This document shows, piece by piece, positions 57,251-64,000 of a DNA stretch of 64,000 bases. Position 1 is the first letter of the stretch; every line of letters begins with the position of its first letter. Made by a program: the position numbers and the translations under genes. The stretch spans positions 91,522 through 155,521 of the forward strand of contig CAZCCV010000002.1 in NCBI GenBank assembly GCA_964497515.1. Direction: 5' to 3'. The notes below the pieces were generated by a model. The model worked only from the letters and a program-made list of their open reading frames with translations, searched no databases and had not been told where the DNA came from. Source of the DNA: CAZCCV01 sp964497515 (GTDB lineage: Bacteria; Armatimonadota; UBA5829; DTLH01).

Positions 57251-58975
57251 ATGCTACACAAGCACGATGCAATCATTGTAGGCGGCGGAGGAGCCGGGCT
57301 GCGAGCAGCAATTGAGCTCTGTGGCAAGGTCGACGTCGCTGTTCTAACCAAACTCTACCCAACGCGCTCTCATACCGGCACTGCTCAAGGCGGTATAGGT
57401 GCGGCTTTAGGTAATAGAGAAGACGACAGTCCCGAATGGCACGCCTTTGATACCGTGAAGGGAGGAGACTATCTCGGGGATCAAGATGCTGTTGAGCTAA
57501 TGTGCGAAGAAGCCATTGACGCAGTCTACGATCTGGAACATATGGGGCTTCCGTTTTCAAGAACAGAGGATGGACGCATAGATCAGCGCCGCTTCGGTGG
57601 ACACACGCGCAACTTTGGAGAAGCTCCCGTTATGCGCTCGTGCTACTCAGCAGACCGCACGGGGCACATGATCCTTCAGACGCTTTATCAACAGTGCGTT
57701 AAGCATAAGGTTCATTTCTACGACGAGTTTCACGTGCTCGATATCATCTTAAAAGATGGAGTCTGCTGTGGTGTCGTTGCCTACGAACTCGCTACAGGTG
57801 AGCTGCATTCATTCCACGCCAAGGCTGTGTTATTTGCAACTGGCGGGTGTGGGAAGATGTTTAAGGTTACCAGTAACGCTCACGCTCTCACGGGTGACGG
57901 CATAGCGATACCGTATCGGCGAGGCCTTCCTGTTGAGGATATGGAGTTTTTCCAGATCCACCCAACAGGCATTTACAAGATGGGGATCCTCATCAGCGAG
58001 GCCGCAAGAGGGGAAGGCGGGATTCTTCTTAACGGCAAAGGCGAGCGATTTATGGAACGCTATGCGCCAACGATTAAAGACCTTGCTCCAAGGGACATGG
58101 TATCACGTTCTATCTACCTCGAAATTCGAGAGGGCAGGGGAGTGGATGGCAAAGATTACGTCCATCTGGATCTCACTCACCTTGGCAAAGAGGCTATTGA
58201 GACTAAACTGCCGGATATAACCGACTTCGTACGCGTCTATTTGGGCATTGATCCGGTAACAACACCTATTCCGATTCAACCGACAGCGCATTACGCAATG
58301 GGTGGCACTCCTACCGATGTCGACGGTAGAGTGTTTGCCGATGAAACCGGCACTATTGTTCCCGGATTCTATTCAGCAGGAGAATCCGCTTGTGTGTCGG
58401 TACACGGTGCCAACAGGCTCGGAACTAACTCCCTGGTTGACCTTCAAGTCTTTGGCAAGCGCGCTGGCAAAGATATGCTTCGTTTTGTGCAGGAATCAGA
58501 GTTTACTCCACTTCCTGACGATCCGGAAGCTATGATTCGCGAAGAGATAGAACGAATAATGGCCGATGTCGCTACTGAGTCTGCTGCTAAAATCCGCGAA
58601 GAGCTTCAGGAGCATATGATGGATAATGCATCGGTGTTTCGAACTGCAGATTCTCTTCGTGCTATGCGCGAAAAGCTTGCGGAGTTGAAAGAACGGTACA
58701 AGAATGTGGGAGTGCAGGACAAATCCGACTGCTACAACTTGGAATTGATGGAGGCTATAGAGCTCGGCTTCCTGCTCGATCTGGCAGACGTGTTGCTGGT
58801 TTCGGCTGAGGCCAGAACAGAGAGCAGGGGAGCTCACAGCCGCGAAGATTTTCCGGACCGCGACGACGCGAACTGGTTGAAGCATACTTTCGCTTACAAG
58901 ACCGATTCCGGCATCCGGTTGGCTTATAAGCCTGTTACTATCACCAAGTTCCAGCCGAAGGAGCGCAAGTATTAA
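57251..58975 (+). CDS. sdhA: Succinate dehydrogenase flavoprotein subunit
   Basis: 574 residues from the ATG nine bases after AGGAG (a GTG two codons earlier is in frame but too near the ribosome site). The FAD motif is AIIVGGGGAGLRAA. The histidine for covalent FAD lies in TRSHTGTAQGGIGAALGN. Active-site segments FQIHPTGIY and PIQPTAHYAMGG and the C-terminal LEASHSREDFPDRDD-like stretch (RGAHSREDFPDRDDANW) are present. It oxidises succinate to fumarate, feeding the fumarase encoded upstream. Confidence 0.96.
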   Translation: MLHKHDAIIVGGGGAGLRAAIELCGKVDVAVLTKLYPTRSHTGTAQGGIGAALGNREDDSPEWHAFDTVKGGDYLGDQDAVELMCEEAIDAVYDLEHMGLPFSRTEDGRIDQRRFGGHTRNFGEAPVMRSCYSADRTGHMILQTLYQQCVKHKVHFYDEFHVLDIILKDGVCCGVVAYELATGELHSFHAKAVLFATGGCGKMFKVTSNAHALTGDGIAIPYRRGLPVEDMEFFQIHPTGIYKMGILISEAARGEGGILLNGKGERFMERYAPTIKDLAPRDMVSRSIYLEIREGRGVDGKDYVHLDLTHLGKEAIETKLPDITDFVRVYLGIDPVTTPIPIQPTAHYAMGGTPTDVDGRVFADETGTIVPGFYSAGESACVSVHGANRLGTNSLVDLQVFGKRAGKDMLRFVQESEFTPLPDDPEAMIREEIERIMADVATESAAKIREELQEHMMDNASVFRTADSLRAMREKLAELKERYKNVGVQDKSDCYNLELMEAIELGFLLDLADVLLVSAEARTESRGAHSREDFPDRDDANWLKHTFAYKTDSGIRLAYKPVTITKFQPKERKY

Positions 58976-59035
58976 GTGGGGGATGGTTCAAAGGTCACGT
59001 GTTGATCTTTGCCAGTTCCTCGAGTAGGGGCAGAT

Positions 59036-59737
59036 ATGCAGGTATTCCTGGAAATTAAGAGATACGATCCGAACGATCCCAAAATGTGCGGGTTCAAAAC
59101 CTATACGGCCGAAGTTGAGCCCACAGATCGTGTGCTTGATGCGCTAAATTATGTCAAATGGAACCACGACGGCACCCTCACATTCCGTCGATCGTGCGCG
59201 CATGGCATCTGCGGGTCGGATGCTATGGTAATTAATGGCGTGAACCGACTCGCGTGTAAGGCTCTCATAAAGGATGTGGGTACAAATATCAAGTTGGAGC
59301 CATTGCCGGGGTTCAAAGTGCTAAGAGATCTGATTGTCGACATGGAACCCTTCTTCGAACAGTACCGTTCAATTCACCCGTATTTGGTGAACGAAGATCC
59401 GATACCTGAAAAGGAACGGCGACAGAGTCCAAAGGAACGCGAAAAGTTCGACGACACAACCAAGTGCATTCTCTGTGCAGCGTGTACGGGCTCGTGTCCC
59501 ATCTATTGGGCGAATCCCGAAGGGTATGTGGGGCCGTCTGCCATCGTTAATGCTCATAGGTTCATTTTCGACAGCAGAGACGAGTTCGCGGAGGAAAGAC
59601 TCTCTATTCTGACGACCAGATCGGGCGTGTGGCGATGCAGAACGATATTCAACTGCACTGAAGCGTGTCCAAGAGAGATAGAGGTCACCCTTGCTGTCGA
59701 AGATATCAAGCGCGCAATTATGCTCAAGAAGATATAG
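59036..59737 (+). CDS. sdhB: Succinate dehydrogenase iron-sulphur subunit
   Basis: 233 residues from the ATG at 59036; the frame is open nine codons further. The 2Fe-2S motif is CAHGICGSDAM with a later C. The 4Fe-4S motif is CILCAACTGSCP. The 3Fe-4S/4Fe-4S set is CRTIFNCTEACPREI. It passes electrons from FAD to quinone. Last gene of the fumarase-sdhCDAB operon. Confidence 0.95.
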   Translation: MQVFLEIKRYDPNDPKMCGFKTYTAEVEPTDRVLDALNYVKWNHDGTLTFRRSCAHGICGSDAMVINGVNRLACKALIKDVGTNIKLEPLPGFKVLRDLIVDMEPFFEQYRSIHPYLVNEDPIPEKERRQSPKEREKFDDTTKCILCAACTGSCPIYWANPEGYVGPSAIVNAHRFIFDSRDEFAEERLSILTTRSGVWRCRTIFNCTEACPREIEVTLAVEDIKRAIMLKKI

Positions 59738-59746
59738 CAGGGACAG

Positions 59747-59772
59747 TGGCCGGGAAATGGTATAACCGGCCA
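59747..59772. terminator. Hairpin between sdhB and mnmE
   Basis: TGGCCGG (59747-59753) and CCGGCCA (59766-59772) form a 7-bp stem between two convergent genes. No T-run follows on either strand, so termination is uncertain. Confidence 0.3.
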
Positions 59773-59812
59773 AATGTCTTGACTTCTGATTATGGCCTTA
59801 CTGCACGGCAGA

Positions 59813-61198
59813 CTACTTTCCTATGCAGAACTCATCGAATATGTGGTCGATGAGGTCTTCTGATGCTGTGTCGCCGGTTATCTCGCCCAGGCTCATCCGT
59901 GCGGCGATGAGATCCACTGACAAAAAATCAATCGGCATCATCTGATCGATTGTCGTCTTTGCCCGCGCCAGACTCTCCAGTGCTTCAGAAAGTGCGTGTT
60001 TGTGGCGGGTATTGATTACGAAGATGCTCTCGTTGCTAATGTCGCTCCCCAGAACCGTTGCCGCAATCTGGTTTTCAAGGTCATCAATTCCTTCGCCACT
60101 CAGGGCGGAGACCAATACAACAGGATAACGCCCGAAATCAGCACATTCCACGTCTTTTCGATCTTCTTCTGTCAGCAAGTCAATCTTGTTTGCAACAATG
60201 ATAGTACGAGGCCCTGAGCGCTTGAATATTTCTCTGTCTTCTTCGTTTACGCCTTCTGTGGTGTCCATTACGACAAGCGCAACATTCGCCCTTGCCATGG
60301 CCTGCTCTGTCAGTTCAACGCCTATGGCTTCAACTTCGTCCATAGCCTGCCTAATACCAGCCGTATCAGCTATGACTACAGGTATCCCGCGGATGTTCAC
60401 TGTCTCTTCGATGACATCCCGCGTTGTGCCGGGAATGGATGTGACTATGGCTCTGGACTCTCTTAGAAGCGCATTCAGCAGGCTCGATTTGCCCACATTT
60501 GGCTTGCCCACTATTGCCAGGTTGATTCCTTCTCGGTAGACTATGCCTCGGTCGCTGGTTTTTAGTAGATCTCGAACACGACCGGCGAGTGTTTCTATCT
60601 CCGCTGCAATTGAGGTATAGTCTGGTTCGTCCACATCGTCTGGAAAGTCAATAGCAGCTTCTATGCGAGCAAGTATCGACAGTATACCGCTTGTCACATC
60701 AGACACTTCACGCGAGAGGCTTCCGCGCAATTGACGAAGAGCCAGTCTCTGTGCGTCATCAGTGCGCGCCCTGATAATGTCGTTCACAGCCTCTGCCTGC
60801 GCCAGATCGAGTCGACCATTTAGGAATGCGCGTTTTGTGAACTCACCTGGTTCAGCAGGTCTTGCGCCAGCTCCAAGCACTGCCTGCAGCGCTCTTTGCA
60901 GGTTGACACTGCCCCCGTGACACGACAACTCTACGGTGTCTTCGCCTGTGTAGCTCGCAGGAGACCGAAAGACAGTGAGCAGAATCTGGTCAATTGCGTC
61001 TGATGTGGTCGGGTCAATTAGTGTGCCATAGTGCACGGTATGTGAGGGATAATCGGTTACAGGAGCTCCTGGTCTGCCTTTGAATACTGCGGAAGCAATC
61101 TGAAGCGACTGCGGACCACTTATTCGGATGACTCCGATTCCGCACGCACCTATGGCGGTAGCTATGGCAGCAATGGTATCGCTATATGGTTCGTTCAT
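59813..61198 (-). CDS. mnmE: tRNA-modification GTPase MnmE
   Basis: 461 residues from the ATG at 61198; the frame extends 14 codons up without support. The N-terminal folate-binding domain (DTIAAIATAIGACGIGVIRISGP, ELSCHGG) is followed by the helical domain. The inserted G domain has GKPNVGKSSLLNAL, IPGTTRD, DTAGIR and NKID. The C-terminus is the invariant FCIGK. With MnmG it makes the 5-carboxymethylaminomethyl group on wobble U34. Its position next to khpB-yidC-rnpA-rpmH is the classic origin order. Confidence 0.96.
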   Translation of the reverse strand: MNEPYSDTIAAIATAIGACGIGVIRISGPQSLQIASAVFKGRPGAPVTDYPSHTVHYGTLIDPTTSDAIDQILLTVFRSPASYTGEDTVELSCHGGSVNLQRALQAVLGAGARPAEPGEFTKRAFLNGRLDLAQAEAVNDIIRARTDDAQRLALRQLRGSLSREVSDVTSGILSILARIEAAIDFPDDVDEPDYTSIAAEIETLAGRVRDLLKTSDRGIVYREGINLAIVGKPNVGKSSLLNALLRESRAIVTSIPGTTRDVIEETVNIRGIPVVIADTAGIRQAMDEVEAIGVELTEQAMARANVALVVMDTTEGVNEEDREIFKRSGPRTIIVANKIDLLTEEDRKDVECADFGRYPVVLVSALSGEGIDDLENQIAATVLGSDISNESIFVINTRHKHALSEALESLARAKTTIDQMMPIDFLSVDLIAARMSLGEITGDTASEDLIDHIFDEFCIGK

Positions 61199-61269
61199 TG
61201 TCAACCGGAATTTCAAAAGGTGGCAACCAGTAGTCGCCACCCCAGATTGGCATAAGGCAAGTTAGAAGA

Positions 61270-61737
61270 CTATTTCTTTGGGGAGATAACGACGCGCCTG
61301 CTGTCGCCTTCACCCTCGCTATAGGTCACAATGTTGGGATCATCGGCAAGAATCATATGCACGATGCGCCGGTCTCTCGGGGACTGCGGCTCCAGCACAG
61401 CTTCTTCGCCCGTAAGTTTGGCTTGCTCTGCAATTTGGAGCACTTTTTCTTCAAGCGCCTGCTGATGCCTGCCTCGATAACCCTCGGCGTCTAACAGAAT
61501 GCGGCATCTTTGATCTGCACGGCGGTTGATGGCAATACTTACAATATATTGCAAAGCATCGAGCGTCTGGCCGTGTCGGCCGATGAGTCTTCCAATATCT
61601 TCAGATTCTCCGGATATAGTCAGGTTGACTTCTTCATCGGTCTCCGACACCAGTTCAGGATGTGCATCAAACTGCATAGTGTTTAGAATCTGATTTAGAA
61701 ACTCTAAGGCTTGAGAGCCGATTGTCTCCTCAGTCAT
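61270..61737 (-). CDS. khpB: KhpB/Jag RNA-binding protein (KH-R3H)
   Basis: 155 residues. A type II KH domain covers about 40-95 (NLTISGESEDIGRLIGRHGQTLDALQYIVSIAINR), and an R3H domain follows (PQSPRDRRIVHMILADDPNIVTYSEGEGDSRRVVI). The N-terminal Jag_N domain is reduced to about 35 residues. It binds RNA, and in Gram-positives it affects cell-wall synthesis and division. It lies between yidC and mnmE as in most bacteria. Confidence 0.9.
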   Translation of the reverse strand: MTEETIGSQALEFLNQILNTMQFDAHPELVSETDEEVNLTISGESEDIGRLIGRHGQTLDALQYIVSIAINRRADQRCRILLDAEGYRGRHQQALEEKVLQIAEQAKLTGEEAVLEPQSPRDRRIVHMILADDPNIVTYSEGEGDSRRVVISPKK

Positions 61738-61780
61738 ATCTAGCTAAAACCTCCATCGCCATACGTCAGTCGTGTAGCGA

Positions 61781-63124
61781 TTACTTCCGTCGTTTTCGTC
61801 TGCTCGGATTTGGTTTTCGGGGAGCAGGAGCTGCATCTGCAGGCTGTTCACCCTCTTTTTGCAGTTCCGCTTCTCGCAGCCCCTTATGTACGACGTTATA
61901 CTGCTGCCACGTCTGCAGCAGGTTGAACACGAACCAGTATAGCACGAATGCAGAGGGAAGATAGCCAATGATAAAGAAGAACATCACCGGCATCATTATC
62001 GACATAATCTTCTGCTGCTCGGCCTGTGCTGGGTCGACGACAGATATCCTCTGCGATATATACATGCTCACAATGTAGAGCAGAAGCAATAGCAAGTCTG
62101 GCTGTGAAAGGTTCTCCGCAGTAAACCAGATGGGTCTGCCACTCGGAGCCACTGAGAACTTATGCACCAACTTGTCCCAACCGATCCACAAAAATGAACC
62201 GTTCTGGAACTGGAACTCGTAAGATCGAATTGTGTAGTACAGGGTTATAAGAATCGGCATCTGTATCAGTAGCGGCAGGCATCCAGCAAGCGGATTAACC
62301 CCGTGCTCCTTATACAGTTCCATCATCTTCTCGCCGAGGACTTTCCGGTCGTCTTTATACTTCTCCTGCAACTCTTTTACCAGAGGCTGAATGCGCTGCA
62401 TTTCGCGCATGCCTTTGAACTGTGCCTTGGTAAGCGGAGTGATGAGAATCTTGATGATAATTGTAATCAGAATTATTGCAAACCAGTAGCTGAACCACGG
62501 AATACTCCCCGTCAGCTTCACAAGGCTGTCCAAAACCCTATACAGTAAGCCGCCACGGCTAGCGATGTCCATCTGTTCGCCAACCTGGTGCTGCAGGATC
62601 TCAGCCTGTTTAACGGCAGTTTGGATAGTCTTTGCGCCATCTTTGCCGTAGTCTATTTCGAGATCTGAGAACAGTTTGTCTTTGCCACCAAACCGCTGCA
62701 CTATCTGCCGCAATGTGTCTCGAGAAGTGTAGAAGTTTTGTTCCTGCCACGTGGTTTCGACAGGGTACACCCAATAGGCGTATTTGGTCTTCTTGTTTCG
62801 ATAGACTTGCTTGAACTCGGGGCCAGGTTCATAGTCAATCGGAACTCCAGCCATCAGCTTCGCACTTGCCAACTGAGCCTGTGCAGCTTCAGGGCTATCG
62901 GCATCTTTTCTCGTCACATCAGCATACGCCTGCACTGCGTGTTGGAAGGCTTCAATCTGTTTCTTATCGCCTTTGGTGCGTTGTGCAGCTACTGCGGCTG
63001 TATTTGCCTTATCAAGGAGATCGGAAATCCTGCCCTTCGGTGCCGGTTTGAAAGCGCATCCTACAACTACAAGCGACACGAAAAGGAGCGACACTGCAAC
63101 GTATAGAAATCTGGGAATTCTCAT
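61781..63124 (-). CDS. yidC: Membrane protein insertase YidC
   Basis: 447 residues. The N-terminus has a lipobox (LVVVGC, C23), so it may be a lipoprotein like Gram-positive YidC, yet a region of about 170 residues outside the membrane follows before the core. The insertase core starts near 215 (WFAIILITIIIKILITPLTKAQF) and has about five helices. The groove residue that is usually Arg is Lys here. The C-terminus is strongly basic (RKPNPSRRKRRK), suited to ribosome contact. It inserts membrane proteins alone or with Sec. It starts eight bases after yidD ends. Confidence 0.92.
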   Translation of the reverse strand: MRIPRFLYVAVSLLFVSLVVVGCAFKPAPKGRISDLLDKANTAAVAAQRTKGDKKQIEAFQHAVQAYADVTRKDADSPEAAQAQLASAKLMAGVPIDYEPGPEFKQVYRNKKTKYAYWVYPVETTWQEQNFYTSRDTLRQIVQRFGGKDKLFSDLEIDYGKDGAKTIQTAVKQAEILQHQVGEQMDIASRGGLLYRVLDSLVKLTGSIPWFSYWFAIILITIIIKILITPLTKAQFKGMREMQRIQPLVKELQEKYKDDRKVLGEKMMELYKEHGVNPLAGCLPLLIQMPILITLYYTIRSYEFQFQNGSFLWIGWDKLVHKFSVAPSGRPIWFTAENLSQPDLLLLLLYIVSMYISQRISVVDPAQAEQQKIMSIMMPVMFFFIIGYLPSAFVLYWFVFNLLQTWQQYNVVHKGLREAELQKEGEQPADAAPAPRKPNPSRRKRRK

Positions 63125-63132
63125 TAAGCTGG

Positions 63133-63348
63133 TTATCTCACTGGGTCATCCCCGCCGGGTGCCCACGGGTGACACCGCGCAATGCGGCGCATCCCGAGCC
63201 ACACGCCTCTTACAGGCCCATACTTTTCTATAGCTTGAGCCGTATATTCAGAGCAGGTGGGCGTGTACCGACAGGTTTTTGGCAATAGTCGACTCGAAAG
63301 CGGTTGGTACAAACCTCTGATCAGAAAGACCAGAAAGCGTCGCACCAT
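63133..63348 (-). CDS. yidD: Membrane protein insertion efficiency factor YidD
   Basis: 71 residues. The family motif is complete: LIRGLYQPLSSRL, CRYTPTCSEYTAQAIEKYG and GVWLGMRRIARCHPWAPGGDDPV. It is a small amphipathic protein thought to help YidC. The ATG overlaps the rnpA stop by one base. Confidence 0.93.
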   Translation of the reverse strand: MVRRFLVFLIRGLYQPLSSRLLPKTCRYTPTCSEYTAQAIEKYGPVRGVWLGMRRIARCHPWAPGGDDPVR

Positions 63349-63704
63349 TATTTCTTCTCCGCACCAGACAGCACCTTCGCACGAATGAGTAGGTGCTCGA
63401 GGTCTCTTATCACTTCCTTGAGCCCCGATTCAATAATAGTATTTCTAGCTACTACAACAATATCGTAGCTCTCATTGATCTGTTCTATCAGCGCCCGTGC
63501 TGCCTCGCGCATCAGTCGTTTTGCCCTATTGCGCTTAACGGCTCCTCCAACTCGTTTCCCCGCGGTAAACCCAAACCGTACTCGTGTTCCCCCCGGTCTT
63601 GGGAGTACGTACAAGACGATGAGGTCCGTGCGATTGGACCTCCCTCGACTGTATACCGCTCTAAACCCAGCGGACGAAGCCAGCCTCGTCCGCGGAGGCA
63701 GCAT
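63348..63704 (-). CDS. rnpA: Ribonuclease P protein component
   Basis: 118 residues. The RNR motif VKRNRAKRLMREAAR and the preceding FGFTAGKRVGGA are diagnostic. It binds the RNase P RNA and pre-tRNA 5' leaders. The ATG has GAGGAG nine bases ahead and lies 20 bases after rpmH. Confidence 0.94.
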   Translation of the reverse strand: MLPPRTRLASSAGFRAVYSRGRSNRTDLIVLYVLPRPGGTRVRFGFTAGKRVGGAVKRNRAKRLMREAARALIEQINESYDIVVVARNTIIESGLKEVIRDLEHLLIRAKVLSGAEKK

Positions 63705-63724
63705 CCTATGCGCTCCTCTGAGCG

Positions 63725-63862
63725 CTAGTTGACCGCAAGTCTCCAGCGCCCCTTCTCTCTTCGGGTGCTGAGCACTCTGCGGCCACCTCTTGTAGTCATC
63801 CGCGACATGAAGCCGTGAACACGCCTTCGTCGGCGGACTTTAGGTTGGTATGTGCGTTTCAT
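63725..63862 (-). CDS. rpmH: Ribosomal protein L34
   Basis: A 45-residue, very basic protein, read directly on the minus strand from ATG at 63860-63862 to TAG at 63725-63727. MKRTYQPKVRRRRRVHGF begins it and the sequence continues with MSRMTTRGGRRVL and RREKGRWRLAV, the standard L34 pattern. First gene of the rpmH-rnpA-yidD-yidC-khpB-mnmE block. Confidence 0.96.
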   Translation of the reverse strand: MKRTYQPKVRRRRRVHGFMSRMTTRGGRRVLSTRREKGRWRLAVN

Positions 63863-63890
63863 TTCGTCCGGTCAACCCCCTAACTGAACG

Positions 63891-63919
63891 ATTATACCAC
63901 AACGACTAAACTGTTACAA
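63891..63919 (-). promoter_or_regulatory. Promoter of rpmH
   Basis: On the minus strand TTGTAA (63914-63919), 17 bases, perfect TATAAT (63891-63896). The start near 63884 leaves about 20 bases before rpmH. Confidence 0.8.
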
Positions 63920-63984
63920 TATGGGAAGAATGCGAGACTGTACGCTTACAATACATGTGGTACAGTTGGGGGTTGCGGGAAAGG

Positions 63985-64000
63985 ATGACTCTTTGGTATT
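63985..64000 (+). CDS. dnaA: Probable 5' end of dnaA
   Basis: The last 16 bases read ATG ACT CTT TGG TAT, i.e. MTLWY, like the LW found at the start of DnaA domain I. The divergent rpmH-dnaA order around the origin is common. Only five codons are visible and no good DnaA box is seen in the 120-base gap, so this rests mainly on context. Confidence 0.4.

Overview
The window reads as an ordinary, densely packed bacterial chromosome of roughly 50 % GC, ending at its right edge beside the replication origin (rpmH-rnpA-yidD-yidC-khpB-mnmE, with a probable dnaA start in the last 16 bases). I see no prophage, insertion sequence, CRISPR array or rRNA. Features pointing to a deep-branching diderm of the Terrabacteria kind, possibly Armatimonadota (an inference from gene content, not a search): a PEP-CTERM protein, exported TPR/CHAT and beta-rich proteins, MotB with an OmpA-like domain, GatCAB, selA, two-subunit class I fumarase, and Firmicutes-like gene neighbours (darA-holB, tilS next to a YabR-like S1 gene). 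GTG and TTG starts are common. Vegetative promoters follow the TTGACA-17/18-TATAAT pattern.

Layout. 1-4.6 kb: 3' end of hemW, a bacterioferritin, an AIF-type FAD oxidoreductase, and a folate cluster (pteridine-reductase-like SDR, folB, folK). 4.6-9.3 kb: selA with a 2-hydroxyacyl-CoA dehydratase activase, tRNA-Leu(CAG), tilS and an S1-domain gene with a structured leader. 9.6-14.2 kb: exported proteins of unknown role and a partner-switching set (RsbW-like kinase and STAS antagonist flanking an exported pseudoprotease-TPR protein). 14.4-20.2 kb: gatCAB, a RodZ-like gene, surE, a ThuA-like gene. 20.4-23.9 kb: pyruvate dehydrogenase pdhABC on the minus strand. 24-29.8 kb: a PEP-CTERM gene behind a textbook sigma-54 promoter and a folded leader RNA, darA-holB, a DUF2723 (protein O-mannosyltransferase-like) membrane protein, and a GH130-type glycosidase/phosphorylase behind a second sigma-54 site. 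29.8-39 kb: pfkA, a partial complex I cluster (nuoB-nuoCD-nuoG-nuoI), lipA, and an MrfA-type helicase. 39.3-45 kb: an exported TPR-CHAT protease followed by a divergent sigma factor, an ECF sigma factor and its zinc-type anti-sigma factor. 45-51.4 kb: two large secreted proteins that share an OB-like module, with motAB between them. 51.6-59.7 kb: tRNA-Lys, an M29 aminopeptidase, a GGDEF-EAL protein, and a fumarase-succinate dehydrogenase operon. 59.8-64 kb: the origin-proximal block.

How the genes work together. The metabolism looks respiratory: PDH (its lipoyl groups supplied by LipA), the TCA steps fumarase and succinate dehydrogenase, and complex I. Signalling is rich: c-di-AMP (DarA), c-di-GMP turnover (EAL), partner switching, ECF sigma/anti-sigma and sigma-54. 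The most unusual material is the sigma-54-driven PEP-CTERM gene with its leader RNA, the second sigma-54 site in front of GH130, and the CHAT-protease/sigma/anti-sigma cassette, which suggests proteolytic control of transcription.
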